From: JACDHG01 sp963815295
GTDB lineage: Bacteria > Actinomycetota > Actinomycetes > Propionibacteriales > Nocardioidaceae
Direction: 5' to 3'
NCBI GenBank assembly: GCA_963815295.1
Contig: CAWFFZ010000013.1
Coordinates: 124,001-188,000 of the forward strand
DNA: 64,000 nucleotides
The position numbers were made by a program, and so were the translations under genes. The notes under the pieces were generated by a model. The model was not told the DNA's origin. It worked only from the letters and a program-made list of their open reading frames with translations, and ran no database searches. This document shows positions 53,498 to 61,600 of the stretch, one piece after another. Positions within the stretch are counted from its first letter, which is position 1. Each line of letters starts with the position of its first letter.

Positions 53498-53600
53498 CAC
53501 CTCCCACCGCGCCGCCACATCGCTGACCGTCTCGCCCTCGGCGATCACCGCCAGCACAGCCTGCTACCTCTTCTTGACCACACTCAGCTCCCGTATGGAC
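53498..53600 (-). mobile_element. IS481-like transposase N-terminal scrap
   Basis: The minus strand reads RELSVVKKR, a stop, then QAVLAVIAEGETVSDVAARW, the N-terminal helix-turn-helix typical of IS481 transposases (VVExRYxAVLxV...VAxxxGVSR). Only about 33 codons remain, with an internal stop and loss of the DDE domain. Confidence 0.65.
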
Positions 53601-53732
53601 AGGATCCGGCCTTTGACGTCGCCTATGGATGCAAAGTCTTGTCGTGCAGACATGGCTTGTGTGGCGAGGTTCACCCTTGTAGGTCTGCCCAGACGGGGGT
53701 GGCGTAGGCGGAGTTCGGGTGTCGCTTGCCGG

Positions 53733-54560
53733 TCAGTCCGGCCCCTCACCAGCCAGGATCGCGTGGCGGCCGAGGAAGTCTGCGAGCGCGTCTGCGACTT
53801 GGTGTGTGTGCGTCAAGGCCAGGGAGTGGTCGGCCCCGGTGAGCAGGACGTCTTCGGTCTGTGGCAACCAGGTGAGGATCAGGTCCCGGACTTCGGCGAA
53901 CCAGGGACCGCTGTCGCTGCCGCTGATGTGCAGCACCGGGCAGTTGATGCGGCGCGCCTCGTCAGCGTCGAAGCGCCACGACAACATGGCCGGCAGATCG
54001 GTGTCGAAGAACGTCGCGGTGTCGCGCTGCATTTGTTCGGCTGCGCCCGGCAGGTGCTGCTCGACCTCGCTGCGCCAGTCCGGCCCGATCACGAGGGCCA
54101 GGAACTCCTCCAGCGCCGGGCCCGGCCCGCGCGCCCGCCTGACTTCCTGGAGCCTGGCGTTCGCCGCCCGGAACTCTGCCGAACTCGGCACGTGTACCGG
54201 AGGGGGTTCGATCAGGGTCAGGGTCTGGACGTGCTCCGCTGCGTCAGCGGCGAGTTGCAGGCCGACGGCGCCGCTGTAGGAGTAGCCGACGATGTGGACC
54301 CTGCCCAGCCCCAGCGCATCGATGAGATCTCGGCAGTCAGCGGCATCGCGAACGACCGACCCGGGGCCCTGTACCGGGCTGCTACTCGCGTAGCCACGCC
54401 GATGGTAGACGATGGCCCGGTACGTGCCACGAGCGACGAGGTGTTCGGCCAGTGGCGCCAACTCGTCGGCGGTCAGCGCCGTCTGCACCAAGACGACAGG
54501 ATCCCCCGTCCCCAAGTCGTGGACTTCCAACTCAATGCCGCTGAGCACAACGAGGTGCAT
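53733..54560 (-). CDS. Alpha/beta hydrolase
   Basis: 275 residues. Nucleophile elbow GYSYSG (Ser near residue 97), acid Asp in HISGSDSGPWF and catalytic His in TGADHSLAL. The oxyanion-side segment VVLVQTALTADELAPL replaces the usual HGxP. Substrate unknown. Stop is about 130 bases from the IS481 scrap. Confidence 0.85.
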   Translation of the reverse strand: MHLVVLSGIELEVHDLGTGDPVVLVQTALTADELAPLAEHLVARGTYRAIVYHRRGYASSSPVQGPGSVVRDAADCRDLIDALGLGRVHIVGYSYSGAVGLQLAADAAEHVQTLTLIEPPPVHVPSSAEFRAANARLQEVRRARGPGPALEEFLALVIGPDWRSEVEQHLPGAAEQMQRDTATFFDTDLPAMLSWRFDADEARRINCPVLHISGSDSGPWFAEVRDLILTWLPQTEDVLLTGADHSLALTHTHQVADALADFLGRHAILAGEGPD

Positions 54561-54761
54561 ACTCGCAGGCTAGCCCGCGATGACCGCCCGGCTCCGACGC
54601 TCTCGCAGTTGCCATCACGACACTGCCAGCCCAGCTGACGAAGACTCGGACCTGGGACCTGGGTTATTGAGGTGGCCCAACACCAACGGTTCACCAGCGC
54701 CGCCGGCATGCAGGGCTACTGCTGCGACCCGAAGCCGCCGTGACAGCTGGCGTTTCGTTAG

Positions 54762-54801
54762 CGCGCCCGGCAGGAGTCGAACCTGCGACCGACGGATTAG
54801 A
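54762..54801 (-). other. 3' half of tRNA-Arg(TCT): probable attachment site
   Basis: The minus strand has the anticodon loop CTTCTAA, the 3' anticodon stem TCCG, the complete T arm (GCAGG/CCTGC around TTCGACT, 54770-54786) and acceptor half CGGGCGC (54763-54769). The 5' half (acceptor, D arm) is replaced by unrelated sequence. Integrating elements commonly recombine in this part of tRNA genes and leave such a half copy at the far end. The native flank would be to the left (hydrolase) and the element to the right. Confidence 0.75.
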
Positions 54802-54976
54802 AGTCTGTTTTCAACGTTCGGTTGACCTGAGGCTATGGAAGGTATCCCGCCACTGACCTGCAGTTTGAGCGCCTGCTATAGATGGCAGCAGACGACTGTT
54901 GGTGAGCATCCTGCGGACTCTCTGCGGACTCTGCGTTGACCGGTGGGTGCAGAGTTGCCAGTGGTCAGGAGGATGC

Positions 54977-55117
54977 ATGAAGACGCAGTCGGGCACCCAG
55001 CAGAGAGCCGGCACGATCAGACTCGGGCCCTGCACGTGTGAGTGCCCGGGGTGTGACCAGAACACCTGGCACTGCTGCAAGCCCAGCACAGGATGTGGCT
55101 GGAAGAAGAGACGGTAG
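54977..55117 (+). CDS. Cys-rich miniprotein
   Basis: 46 residues from ATG 54977 with a strong AGGAGG site at 54967-54972. Contains seven cysteines in CTCECPGCDQNTWHCC then STGCGW, a pattern for one or two zinc knuckles, and ends KKRR. Similar tiny Cys-rich proteins appear in actinobacterial phages and mobile elements; no function known. It is the first gene inside the putative element. Confidence 0.55.
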   Translation: MKTQSGTQQRAGTIRLGPCTCECPGCDQNTWHCCKPSTGCGWKKRR

Positions 55118-55187
55118 GAGGGATCAGCGCCAGCACGCGTCGTCGCGGCCGTCGCCGCAATAATCGCAAAACCTGCAGAACACTCCT

Positions 55188-55208
55188 TCGCCGCCGACGC
55201 GGCGGCGA
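55188..55208. terminator. GC hairpin after the Cys-rich gene
   Basis: TCGCCGCC (55188-55195) pairs with GGCGGCGA (55201-55208), 70 bases after the miniprotein stop. Confidence 0.45.
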
Positions 55209-55602
55209 CCCCTACGAGCACTGCAGGTAAGCGCCAGGTGGGCGCGGGGCACACGTTGCGACCTCGTGCTGTGGCCGCAAGTCGGTGACGCAGCAATGGT
55301 TGACGGTCTCCATCGACAGATCACCGGTGTCATGAAGACAAGCGAGGAGCAGTGTTGCGATCGGAGAAGTAGTCCGATGACGCCGAATGTTCGCGAACGC
55401 TGCGCGAAAGCTGTTGGGGTGGCTCTGAGGAGGTGCGCGGGGAGCCGGTCGTCGCCGCGGTGGGTGTCGGCGGCGACCTGAGAAAGCAGCCGCCGACTGC
55501 TCTCGGCCGTGCAACCAAAGCGGCCCCCGAGATCCGCTCGCGAAGGCCGTTTCGATGGGTCGCTGGCCGCCAGCCTCGACCCTGTTAGTTGCGCGGCAAG
55601 GT
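55209..55602. other. No convincing gene
   Basis: Nearly 400 bases with only low-complexity shadow frames. Several GCCGCC/GGCGGC inverted pairs occur but nothing clearly structured. Confidence 0.4.
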
Positions 55603-56196
55603 TTACTTTTCTATGTCGACGCGGATGAACGGGGCTGGCCGGGTCGGATGGTTAGCCGGGCCGTTCACGAGGACCGCACCGTCGAAGGTCACCTCACCTG
55701 TCGCTGTCGCTTCGCGTTGCCTGCTGGTGCTTCCAGGCCCGTTGACGGTTGACTGGATCGGTCCGACGGCCGTCCAGGTCACGTCGAAGGTGACCTCGTG
55801 TGTTTGGCCGAGGTTGTCTCTGGCGATCCCCGTCCCGGTAGCCGTGATGCTCTTGAGGTTCTTGGTGCTCGTGATGGTCGCCGGGGCGCCGAATGATATC
55901 CAACTGAACGAGGTGCCGTCAGGGCACACGGCGAGGTACTGCACCCTGGCCGTTGGGTCGGCGTCCTCGGTATCAGGTGATTCGAAGTCGCGCGTGGTCT
56001 CGACCAATAGGGTGGCCTGCACGGTTGAGCCGTCGGCACACTGGTACGGCACTTCCCAGAAGGCTGAGGCCGTCTCCTCGAAGAAGCGGGACGTCGCTGC
56101 TGCGGTCGACGCGGCTGGCGAGAACACGAGTCCGCAAAGCACAATCACCAACGGAACAATGACCGTGCGTAGCCTTTTGGAAGTTGCATGGAACAT
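55603..56196 (-). CDS. Secreted hypothetical protein
   Basis: 197 residues with signal peptide (RTVIVPLVIVLCGLVFSPAASTAAA). The mature part is beta-rich, with a Cys pair (YQCADG, AVCPDG) and repeated FDV/TW strands; no catalytic motif and no recognised family. The neighbourhood is mobile DNA, so it may be cargo. Confidence 0.65.
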   Translation of the reverse strand: MFHATSKRLRTVIVPLVIVLCGLVFSPAASTAAATSRFFEETASAFWEVPYQCADGSTVQATLLVETTRDFESPDTEDADPTARVQYLAVCPDGTSFSWISFGAPATITSTKNLKSITATGTGIARDNLGQTHEVTFDVTWTAVGPIQSTVNGPGSTSRQREATATGEVTFDGAVLVNGPANHPTRPAPFIRVDIEK

Positions 56197-56794
56197 GTTT
56201 GCCTCACCATCAGTCTCGGCTGGATTGCTACCTCTGCAGTGTCGGCCCGCGCGGGTACAGGTTGGCTAGGCGTACAAAGGTGCTAGTACTCGGCCACCCC
56301 GGGCGAAGGCGCGTGCTCGCTACAGTGACGCTGCCGGAGGCAGCGCTCGGCCTGTGGGCGATTTCATCGAAGCCGAAGGCGAGACTTACACGCCCAACAA
56401 CCCGCCGAGGCAAAAAAAAAAAAAAAAAACGCGCCAGCGGCGGCGGGGATGATCGCAGGCTCGACGTAGGTGAGCTGGCCGAGGAGACTTCCTGTCGAGG
56501 GGAGCCGAAGAGCAGACCAATTCGTCTGTCCTGGCACTCCTGTGCCTGGCTCTCCCACAAAGGGGCGTCGCCATAGGCCACGGTCACGTCTGTCCCTACC
56601 CGCCATCGTGAACTTGGTAATCTAATGCTCGGCATCAATGCGCTTGATGTGGGTTGGCATTATTCTTTTCGATCGCGCTTCTTTCACTTTACTTCTTAAC
56701 GACGGAATGAGATAATTACGTATCGCTTAGAAGACGTGCGCCCTTAGTGGCCCTGACTGAGCGATAAACATTCGAGACAATCTCGGATGTCGGC
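56197..56794. other. No convincing gene; includes an AT-rich stretch
   Basis: 56640-56790 is much more AT-rich than the rest of the window (for example TTCTTTCACTTTACTTC and GATAATTACG), suggesting foreign DNA or a promoter region for the integrase. Long frames crossing the poly-A are shadows. Confidence 0.5.
56412..56429. repeat. Run of 18 adenines
   Basis: Positions 56412-56429 are all A, exceptional in DNA of this GC content. It may be a real slippery tract, or an assembly or cloning artefact. Confidence 0.9.
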
Positions 56795-56837
56795 AAAGCC
56801 CGTATCAGCGAATAACTCGCATGATGCGGGCTTTTTT
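56795..56837 (+). terminator. Rho-independent terminator with T6, upstream of the integrase
   Basis: AAAGCCCG...ATCA...GCG at 56795-56810 pairs with CGC...TGAT...GCGGGCTTT and is followed by six T (56832-56837). It is the only classical T-tailed terminator I see in the window and sits in the AT-rich stretch 19 bases before the integrase start, so it may instead be an attenuator of the integrase. Confidence 0.75.
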
Positions 56838-56855
56838 CTATGTCTGGAGGAAGTA

Positions 56856-57934
56856 ATGTCCATAACATTCAAGAGAAATACAGGGCGGCATCTCAGACGT
56901 CGTCTTAGCTCCGACGCACCATCACGTCGACGTCGGGCTTCCAGGTCGGCAGAGAGCCGCCCAGGCTCTGCGAGCGGGTCTCCTCAGACGGTGGGGGAGT
57001 ATCTGGTCGAGTGGCTGGCGGGGAAGCGGTCTCTTCGCCCGTCGACACTGCTGGCGTACTCGACCCACGTCCGGCTGTACCTGATCCCGCACCTCGGCGA
57101 CATCGCGTTGGCAGACCTTTGCCCGCTGCACATCCAGGTGATGTACCGAGCGATCGCCACCGAGAACGACAAGCGGGCGACACCGCTCAGCGCTGCGACG
57201 CTGACTCGTGTGCACGCGACCCTGATGAGCGCTCTGGGTACGGCGGTGCGCCGAGGGCTCCTCGCGCGTAACCCCGCCGAGACGGTGGAGCTCCCCACGT
57301 CGAGCCGTCGCCAGACGGCGGTGTGGAGCGCACAGCAGCTCGCGCGAGTTCCTGGGCGGGATCGTCGACGACGACCTCTATCCGCTCTTGATGCTGCTCA
57401 GCCTCTGCGGGCTGCGCAGGGGCGAGGTTGTGGGGTTGCGGTGGAGCGACGTCGACCTCGAGCACGGCATACTGCACGTCCGGCAACAGCTGGTCGCGGT
57501 CGGTGGTGACGTGGTGGTGGGCGAGCCGAAGTCGAAGACCGGTCATCGACGGATCGCACTCGACGCCGCGACCGTCGACCTCCTGCAGTGCCACCGGTCA
57601 ACACAACAGCGGCAGCAGGCAACAGCGGGGGAGAGGTGGGTGGCAGACGGACTTGGTGTTCACCGACGCCAAAGGCGAGGCACTCGACCCTGCCTCCGTG
57701 TCACGTTGCTTCGACCGACTGGTGACACGCTCGGGTCTTCCCCGGATCCGGCTGCACGACCTGCGTCATACGTCGGCCTCGCTCGGCCTTGCTAGTGGGG
57801 AGACTCTGCTCGAGGTCAGCAGAAGGCTCGGTCACTCCTCGATCGCGGTCACTGCCGACATCTACTCCGAGGTCGCTCCGGAGGTGGCGAAGGCGTCTGC
57901 GGAACGGCTCAACCGTCACATCTTCAACAGCTAA
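56856..57934 (+). pseudogene. int: Tyrosine-type integrase with two frameshifts
   Basis: Starts at ATG 56856 with a TGGAGG site. The first frame gives the N-terminal SAM-like core-binding domain (TVGEYLVEWLAGKRSLRPST, YLIPHLGDIALADL). Near 57345 the frame shifts to EFLGGIVDDDLYPLLMLLSL and CGLRRGEVVGLRWSDVDLE (first catalytic Arg). Near 57645 it shifts again to TDLVFTDAKGEALDP and LHDLRHTSASLGLASG (His, Arg), LGHSS and the final Tyr in TADIYSEVAP. All catalytic residues exist, split over three frames, so loss was recent or caused by indel errors. About 355 residues when joined. Confidence 0.88.
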
Positions 57935-58020
57935 CAACCTCGAAGAAGAAACCAACTGCCCGGGCCGCGTCACGGCACCGGGCTTTTCCATGCCCATCAT
58001 CAACAAGAAGGAGCACATCC

Positions 58021-58363
58021 ATGATCAGCAAGTCAAAGCATCAACTCATCGAACTGTGCAAACGCGTGAAGAAGTACATCATCGAACTGGTGCGCTGACC
58101 TGTTCGGCAAGATCAAGACGGGTTGGGCCAAACATCGTGACGAGGTCAGCACCAACGCTGCCTACGCCACCGCCCTGGGTGCAGCCGCCACCGCTGTCAT
58201 CGAGCTGTTCACCCATGACCCGGCGTTGTTGGGTGTCGTCACCGCTCTGGTGGCCGTCTACGTGGCGATCCACCGCGCCGCACATCCCGACCCGTGGCGT
58301 CCCGGCACGGATCAGTGGCGGCCGACAACAGACCCGTGGGATGACCGTCACGACTGGCGGTAA
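58021..58363 (+). pseudogene. Mobile-element hypothetical protein, two frames
   Basis: Frame 1: ATG 58021 to TGA 58096-58098 (MISKSKHQLIELCKRVKKYI...). Frame 2, one base on, has no start codon of its own and continues DLFGKIKTGWAKHRDEVST, a hydrophobic segment (LLGVVTALVAVYVAI) and WDDRHDWR to TAA 58361-58363. Read together: ~113 residues with one membrane helix near the C-terminus. The junction CGC-TGA-C could be a +1 recoding site or simple decay. The last codons (HDWR) survive also at 2211-2225. Confidence 0.5.
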
Positions 58364-58461
58364 CCCAGCGACACAACTGAACAGGAACGCTCCACGCCCT
58401 CGGCAGCCGCCGGGGGCTTCGTCATACCCAGAAGGCGGCATCATGTCCAAGGAAACCTCCT
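58347..58461 (+). repeat. Right copy of the duplicated mobile-element segment
   Basis: Matches 2211-2325 in the same orientation, from the end of the upstream gene through a hairpin (58396-58418, apical stem CGGC/GCCG) to the DUF932 start ATGTCCAAGGA. Confidence 0.75.
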
Positions 58462-60243
58462 TCACGCATGCGGTGAGCCCGTCGTAAGGACCCATGGACG
58501 GCGAGGCCTCAACGCCTTGGGGCATCGAGTGGCTAGGGGACCAGTCTCTGGTCCTGCATGGTCTTCCATGCCACGTCGGCGGCCTTGGCGTGGCCCGCGA
58601 CCGAGAAGTGGTTGAGGTCATCCGCGAAGTACTCGTTCTTGTCGATGACCCTGCTGAACGCGTAATCGTCGAAAGCACAGCGTTGAAAAGCGGCGCAGCC
58701 GCGTTCGAGCGCTGTTTCATACCCGTGGATGATCTCCTCGAGCCGGTCGAGCTCACGAGGGACGATTTTCCCCTGGGTGTCGAGAAAAGCGCAGGGACCT
58801 GTGCCGCCGAATGACTGGCGCTGCGTTGGGGTGAGTGCCGCTGCATAGGTCTCGGGGCTTCCCAGTTGGGTGACGGCAAGGATGCGTGAACTGGGCAGGC
58901 CCTGCTCCAGTTCGGAGAGGACCGCTTCAAAGCTCTTCTGGAAGTCGTTGAAGTTCTGGCTAGTTGCCGGACAGACTATGTCGTTGTCGATGACCTGGAT
59001 TACTACAAGGGCGTTGTGGGGGTGCCGTTCCACGGCGTCCTGCGCTTGCCCCAGGACCGCCTCGACGGTTGCGCCCGCCTGGGAGAGGGAGAGTGCGTGA
59101 TCCTTGATGCCCGGGTGGCGCTGGAGGACGCGTTGGTAGAGGCTATTGACGGCGGGATTCGTCCCGGTCGCCCACGAATTCTTACGGACCTCGACGCCCG
59201 GTTGCTCGGGGTCGGAACTCTCGCCGGTCGAGCCTGAGTGTCCTAGCATGACGATGGCGTCTGGGTAACCGGTGTAGGGCTTGCCGCTGTCTCTCACGTT
59301 GGTCGTTGTAGCGGAGGGTGATTCGGCGGTGTTGGGCTCGCTCGAAGCTGAGTTCTGCGTTGAGGCCTGGTCCGGGGTGTCGCCGCACGCCACCGAGAGA
59401 ACCGCGAGGGTGGCCAGGAGCATCAGCGTCCTCAGGCGCAACATGGCCCATGCTTGCACTCGTGCGGCTGGCAGGACAAGGCGTTCGTCATACCTCGCGC
59501 CCGGCTACCTCCGCCACCAGTACCGCGAGTGGCTGCTCACCACGGTGGCGAACGTTCTCGACGACGACCTCGCCATCAGCTCTGCCGGACTCCTGAAGGA
59601 CGGGGCGATCGCATGGGTGGAGGTCAGTATCCCCGACTCCATCACCACCCCTGAAGGTGTGACGTTCCGGCCGAACTTGTTGGCGACGACCTCGCTTCGA
59701 CGGGTCGATCGCCACCACGTTTAAGCGCACCGTCACCGATGTCGTCTGTGACAACACCCGCGAAAGTGCGCTGTCGGAGAAGGGCAGGCGTACAAGGTGA
59801 AACACTCACGCCACTCCCACGCACAACTTGCGCTTGCGAGGGAAGCCTTGGCGATGGTGCACACGATCGCCGACGACTTCGCCGCCGAAGTCGCCAAACT
59901 CTGCGCGATCGACGTATCTCGACCAGACAGTGGGCACAGTTCCTCGATCATCAGGTCCCTCGCGAGGACGTGCAACAGGCAAGACGATGAAGGGACGAGC
60001 TCTCACTCTGGCTGAGAAGAAAGCGGGCTGCGCTGCAGCGGCTCTACGACCGATGATCCACGAGTCGCGCCCTGGGCAGGAACAGCACACGGAGTCATTC
60101 AGGCGGTCAACACCTACGAGCACCACGAAGGCACAGTTCGTGGCGCGACAAGAGCCGATCGCAACATGCTGCGAGCCGTGACAGGCGACTTCGGCAAGGT
60201 TGACCGCAACACCATGAAGACGCTCGACACGGTGTTCAACTAG
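58443..60243 (+). pseudogene. DUF932 gene split by an inserted SGNH gene
   Basis: The start (Met-Ser-Lys-Glu, 58443) is lost after ~5 codons. Right of the SGNH gene the same protein resumes at about 59505: YREWLLTTVANVLDDDLAIS and TTPEGVTFRPNLLATTS; then after a frameshift near 59700 DGSIATTFKRTVTDVVCDN and KVKHSRHSHAQLALAREALA, then TIADDFAAEVAKLC; after further shifts GRALTLAEKKAG, and finally WAGTAHGVIQAVNTYEHHEG to RNMLRAVTGDFGK and a TAG at 60241-60243. The order is that of a full DUF932 protein with part of the N-terminal region missing. At least three frameshifts and one insertion, so it is dead. Confidence 0.8.
58533..59444 (-). CDS. SGNH/GDSL-like hydrolase lipoprotein
   Basis: 303 residues from ATG 59444 (ATG 59459 also in frame). 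Lipobox LSVACG with Cys ~20, followed by a Ser/Thr-rich linker. Catalytic Ser in VMLGHSGSTGES (block I, here GHSGS instead of GDS), and the Asp-x-x-His pair in DDLNHFSVAGHAKAA (block V). Surface-anchored esterase or acetylhydrolase; substrate unknown. Intact and opposite in direction to the DUF932 gene it interrupts, so it arrived after that gene or replaced part of it. Confidence 0.8.
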   Translation of the reverse strand: MLRLRTLMLLATLAVLSVACGDTPDQASTQNSASSEPNTAESPSATTTNVRDSGKPYTGYPDAIVMLGHSGSTGESSDPEQPGVEVRKNSWATGTNPAVNSLYQRVLQRHPGIKDHALSLSQAGATVEAVLGQAQDAVERHPHNALVVIQVIDNDIVCPATSQNFNDFQKSFEAVLSELEQGLPSSRILAVTQLGSPETYAAALTPTQRQSFGGTGPCAFLDTQGKIVPRELDRLEEIIHGYETALERGCAAFQRCAFDDYAFSRVIDKNEYFADDLNHFSVAGHAKAADVAWKTMQDQRLVP

Positions 60244-60658
60244 GACCATCGCAGCGAATGATGAGATTGATGAATGAAGCCCAGCGTTCTTGAAGTTCGC
60301 AGAGAACAGCGGAAAGAGCGTGGATGGGTTCTCCGATGAGGAGAAGTCCGCGTGATCCCGTTGCCCTCCGGGTGACGCGGACCCGCATCATCCAGCATTC
60401 ATCGTAGGGAGCCGTCAACGAGCGCAGCAGATAACTATATTGCCGTTCCATGCAGTCGGTGTATGTCGACGAAACACCCACGTTGGTGTGGCTCCACGAC
60501 ATACGTGGCCGGGCTTGGCTCTCACCTTTCCGGCGACCCCACCGTGCAAGTGGAAGGGAGACGGGACTCTGTACGGCCGGTAGGCTCGTTGCCACGGTTG
60601 CGTCCGAAATGTAGGCGTCAACGCGGTCGAACTGGGGTTAACGGAGGGAGCACGTGAC
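60244..60658. other. No convincing gene
   Basis: 415 bases after the DUF932 remnant. No frame shows protein character. A GGAGGGAG ribosome-binding site for the next gene is at its end. Confidence 0.4.
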
Positions 60659-61069
60659 ATGCGCAAAATGGCGGCAATCACGGCCATCGTGGTCGGCATC
60701 ATCATGGCGATCGCCGGGGTCGTCACCTGGGCAGTCGTCTCCACCACTCTGGCAGACCAGAAGATCACGGTTGCCGACGACGCCAACTGTGCCGCAGGCG
60801 ACGACGTGAACGGCCCGATCTCGGCGTACTGCCAGGCGGACATCATCGACCACCACACAAAGGACATCACCGGCGGAAGGACCTACGCCGAACTCGACCG
60901 GGAAGACCCGAACCGCGCGACCGCGATGGACTCCGCGTTCCTGCAGGCCTCGCTGTTCACCTCGGTCGTCGCCTTCGGCGTCTCAGGCATGGCGTTCGTC
61001 CTCGGAATCGTCCTGACCCTGATCGGCTTCGCGTTGCGCGCGCCCGCGCCTGCTACCTCCGCAACCTAG
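60659..61069 (+). CDS. Small two-helix membrane protein
   Basis: 136 residues. Membrane helices at ~6-28 and ~100-125 (AFGVSGMAFVLGIVLTLIGF) enclose a ~70-residue extracytoplasmic domain with two Cys (ANCAAG, SAYCQAD) that may form a disulfide. Similar actinobacterial proteins of unknown role exist. GGAGGGAG stands before the ATG. Confidence 0.75.
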   Translation: MRKMAAITAIVVGIIMAIAGVVTWAVVSTTLADQKITVADDANCAAGDDVNGPISAYCQADIIDHHTKDITGGRTYAELDREDPNRATAMDSAFLQASLFTSVVAFGVSGMAFVLGIVLTLIGFALRAPAPATSAT

Positions 61070-61600
61070 CCAGGGGCCGTCAGCGTCTCCCAGCTATGCG
61101 CGCACTTCGGCACGTCAGGGAAACCTGAGGGACATCGCCGTCGCCACCATTGCACGGAAACGCGGGCGCAGTGACGCATCGTTGCCACATCGTCCAGGTG
61201 CCCGCCGTGCCCTGCAGGGTTGTCCGATGAGATCAACCCGGGGTCAGCTCTTCTTCAGCTCCTGCGCGAGCATGACGATGATGCGCCTCGATCACTCGCA
61301 CTGGGCCTACTGCACCGGCGATTCAATCCGGCGGCTGCGAGCACAGCTGGCAGGTCCTCGGGGTACGTCGACCACCTCGTCTCGGCCCCCCTGCTTCTTG
61401 GTTCACCGATCGAGTAGGAACTGACATCCGTGCCGGACAGAGTTCTCGCCGATCACGGAGACGTGAACCGGGCGCTGATCTCGGACCCCCCGTCGCGGCG
61501 TGCAGATCATGAGGCGCAGCAGTGCCGACACCGCGCCGATAGCTGAACGGTGGAGGGTCTCCTAGACGTCACATCGTTCCGTCATGTCCGTGGGGCCCAG
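61070..61600. other. No convincing gene
   Basis: 530 bases; a 65-codon frame at 61220-61417 (SALLQLLREHDDDAPRSLAL) has some protein character but no start signal or family. The rest is empty. Confidence 0.35.

Noticed and set aside
52472..53557. 361-codon minus-strand frame
   Set aside because: Antisense to the ROK regulator. Only its first ~20 residues, outside that gene, are meaningful, as the IS481 scrap.
56184..56576. Frames across the poly-A tract on both strands
   Set aside because: Poly-Lys or poly-Phe in the middle and no motif; created by the A-run.
54762..60243. Intact prophage or ICE
   Set aside because: No capsid, terminase, relaxase or conjugation genes; integrase and DUF932 are broken. 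Only an eroded remnant is supported.
61220..61417. 65-codon frame with some protein character
   Set aside because: No start signal or recognisable family; kept only as a remark in the empty stretch.
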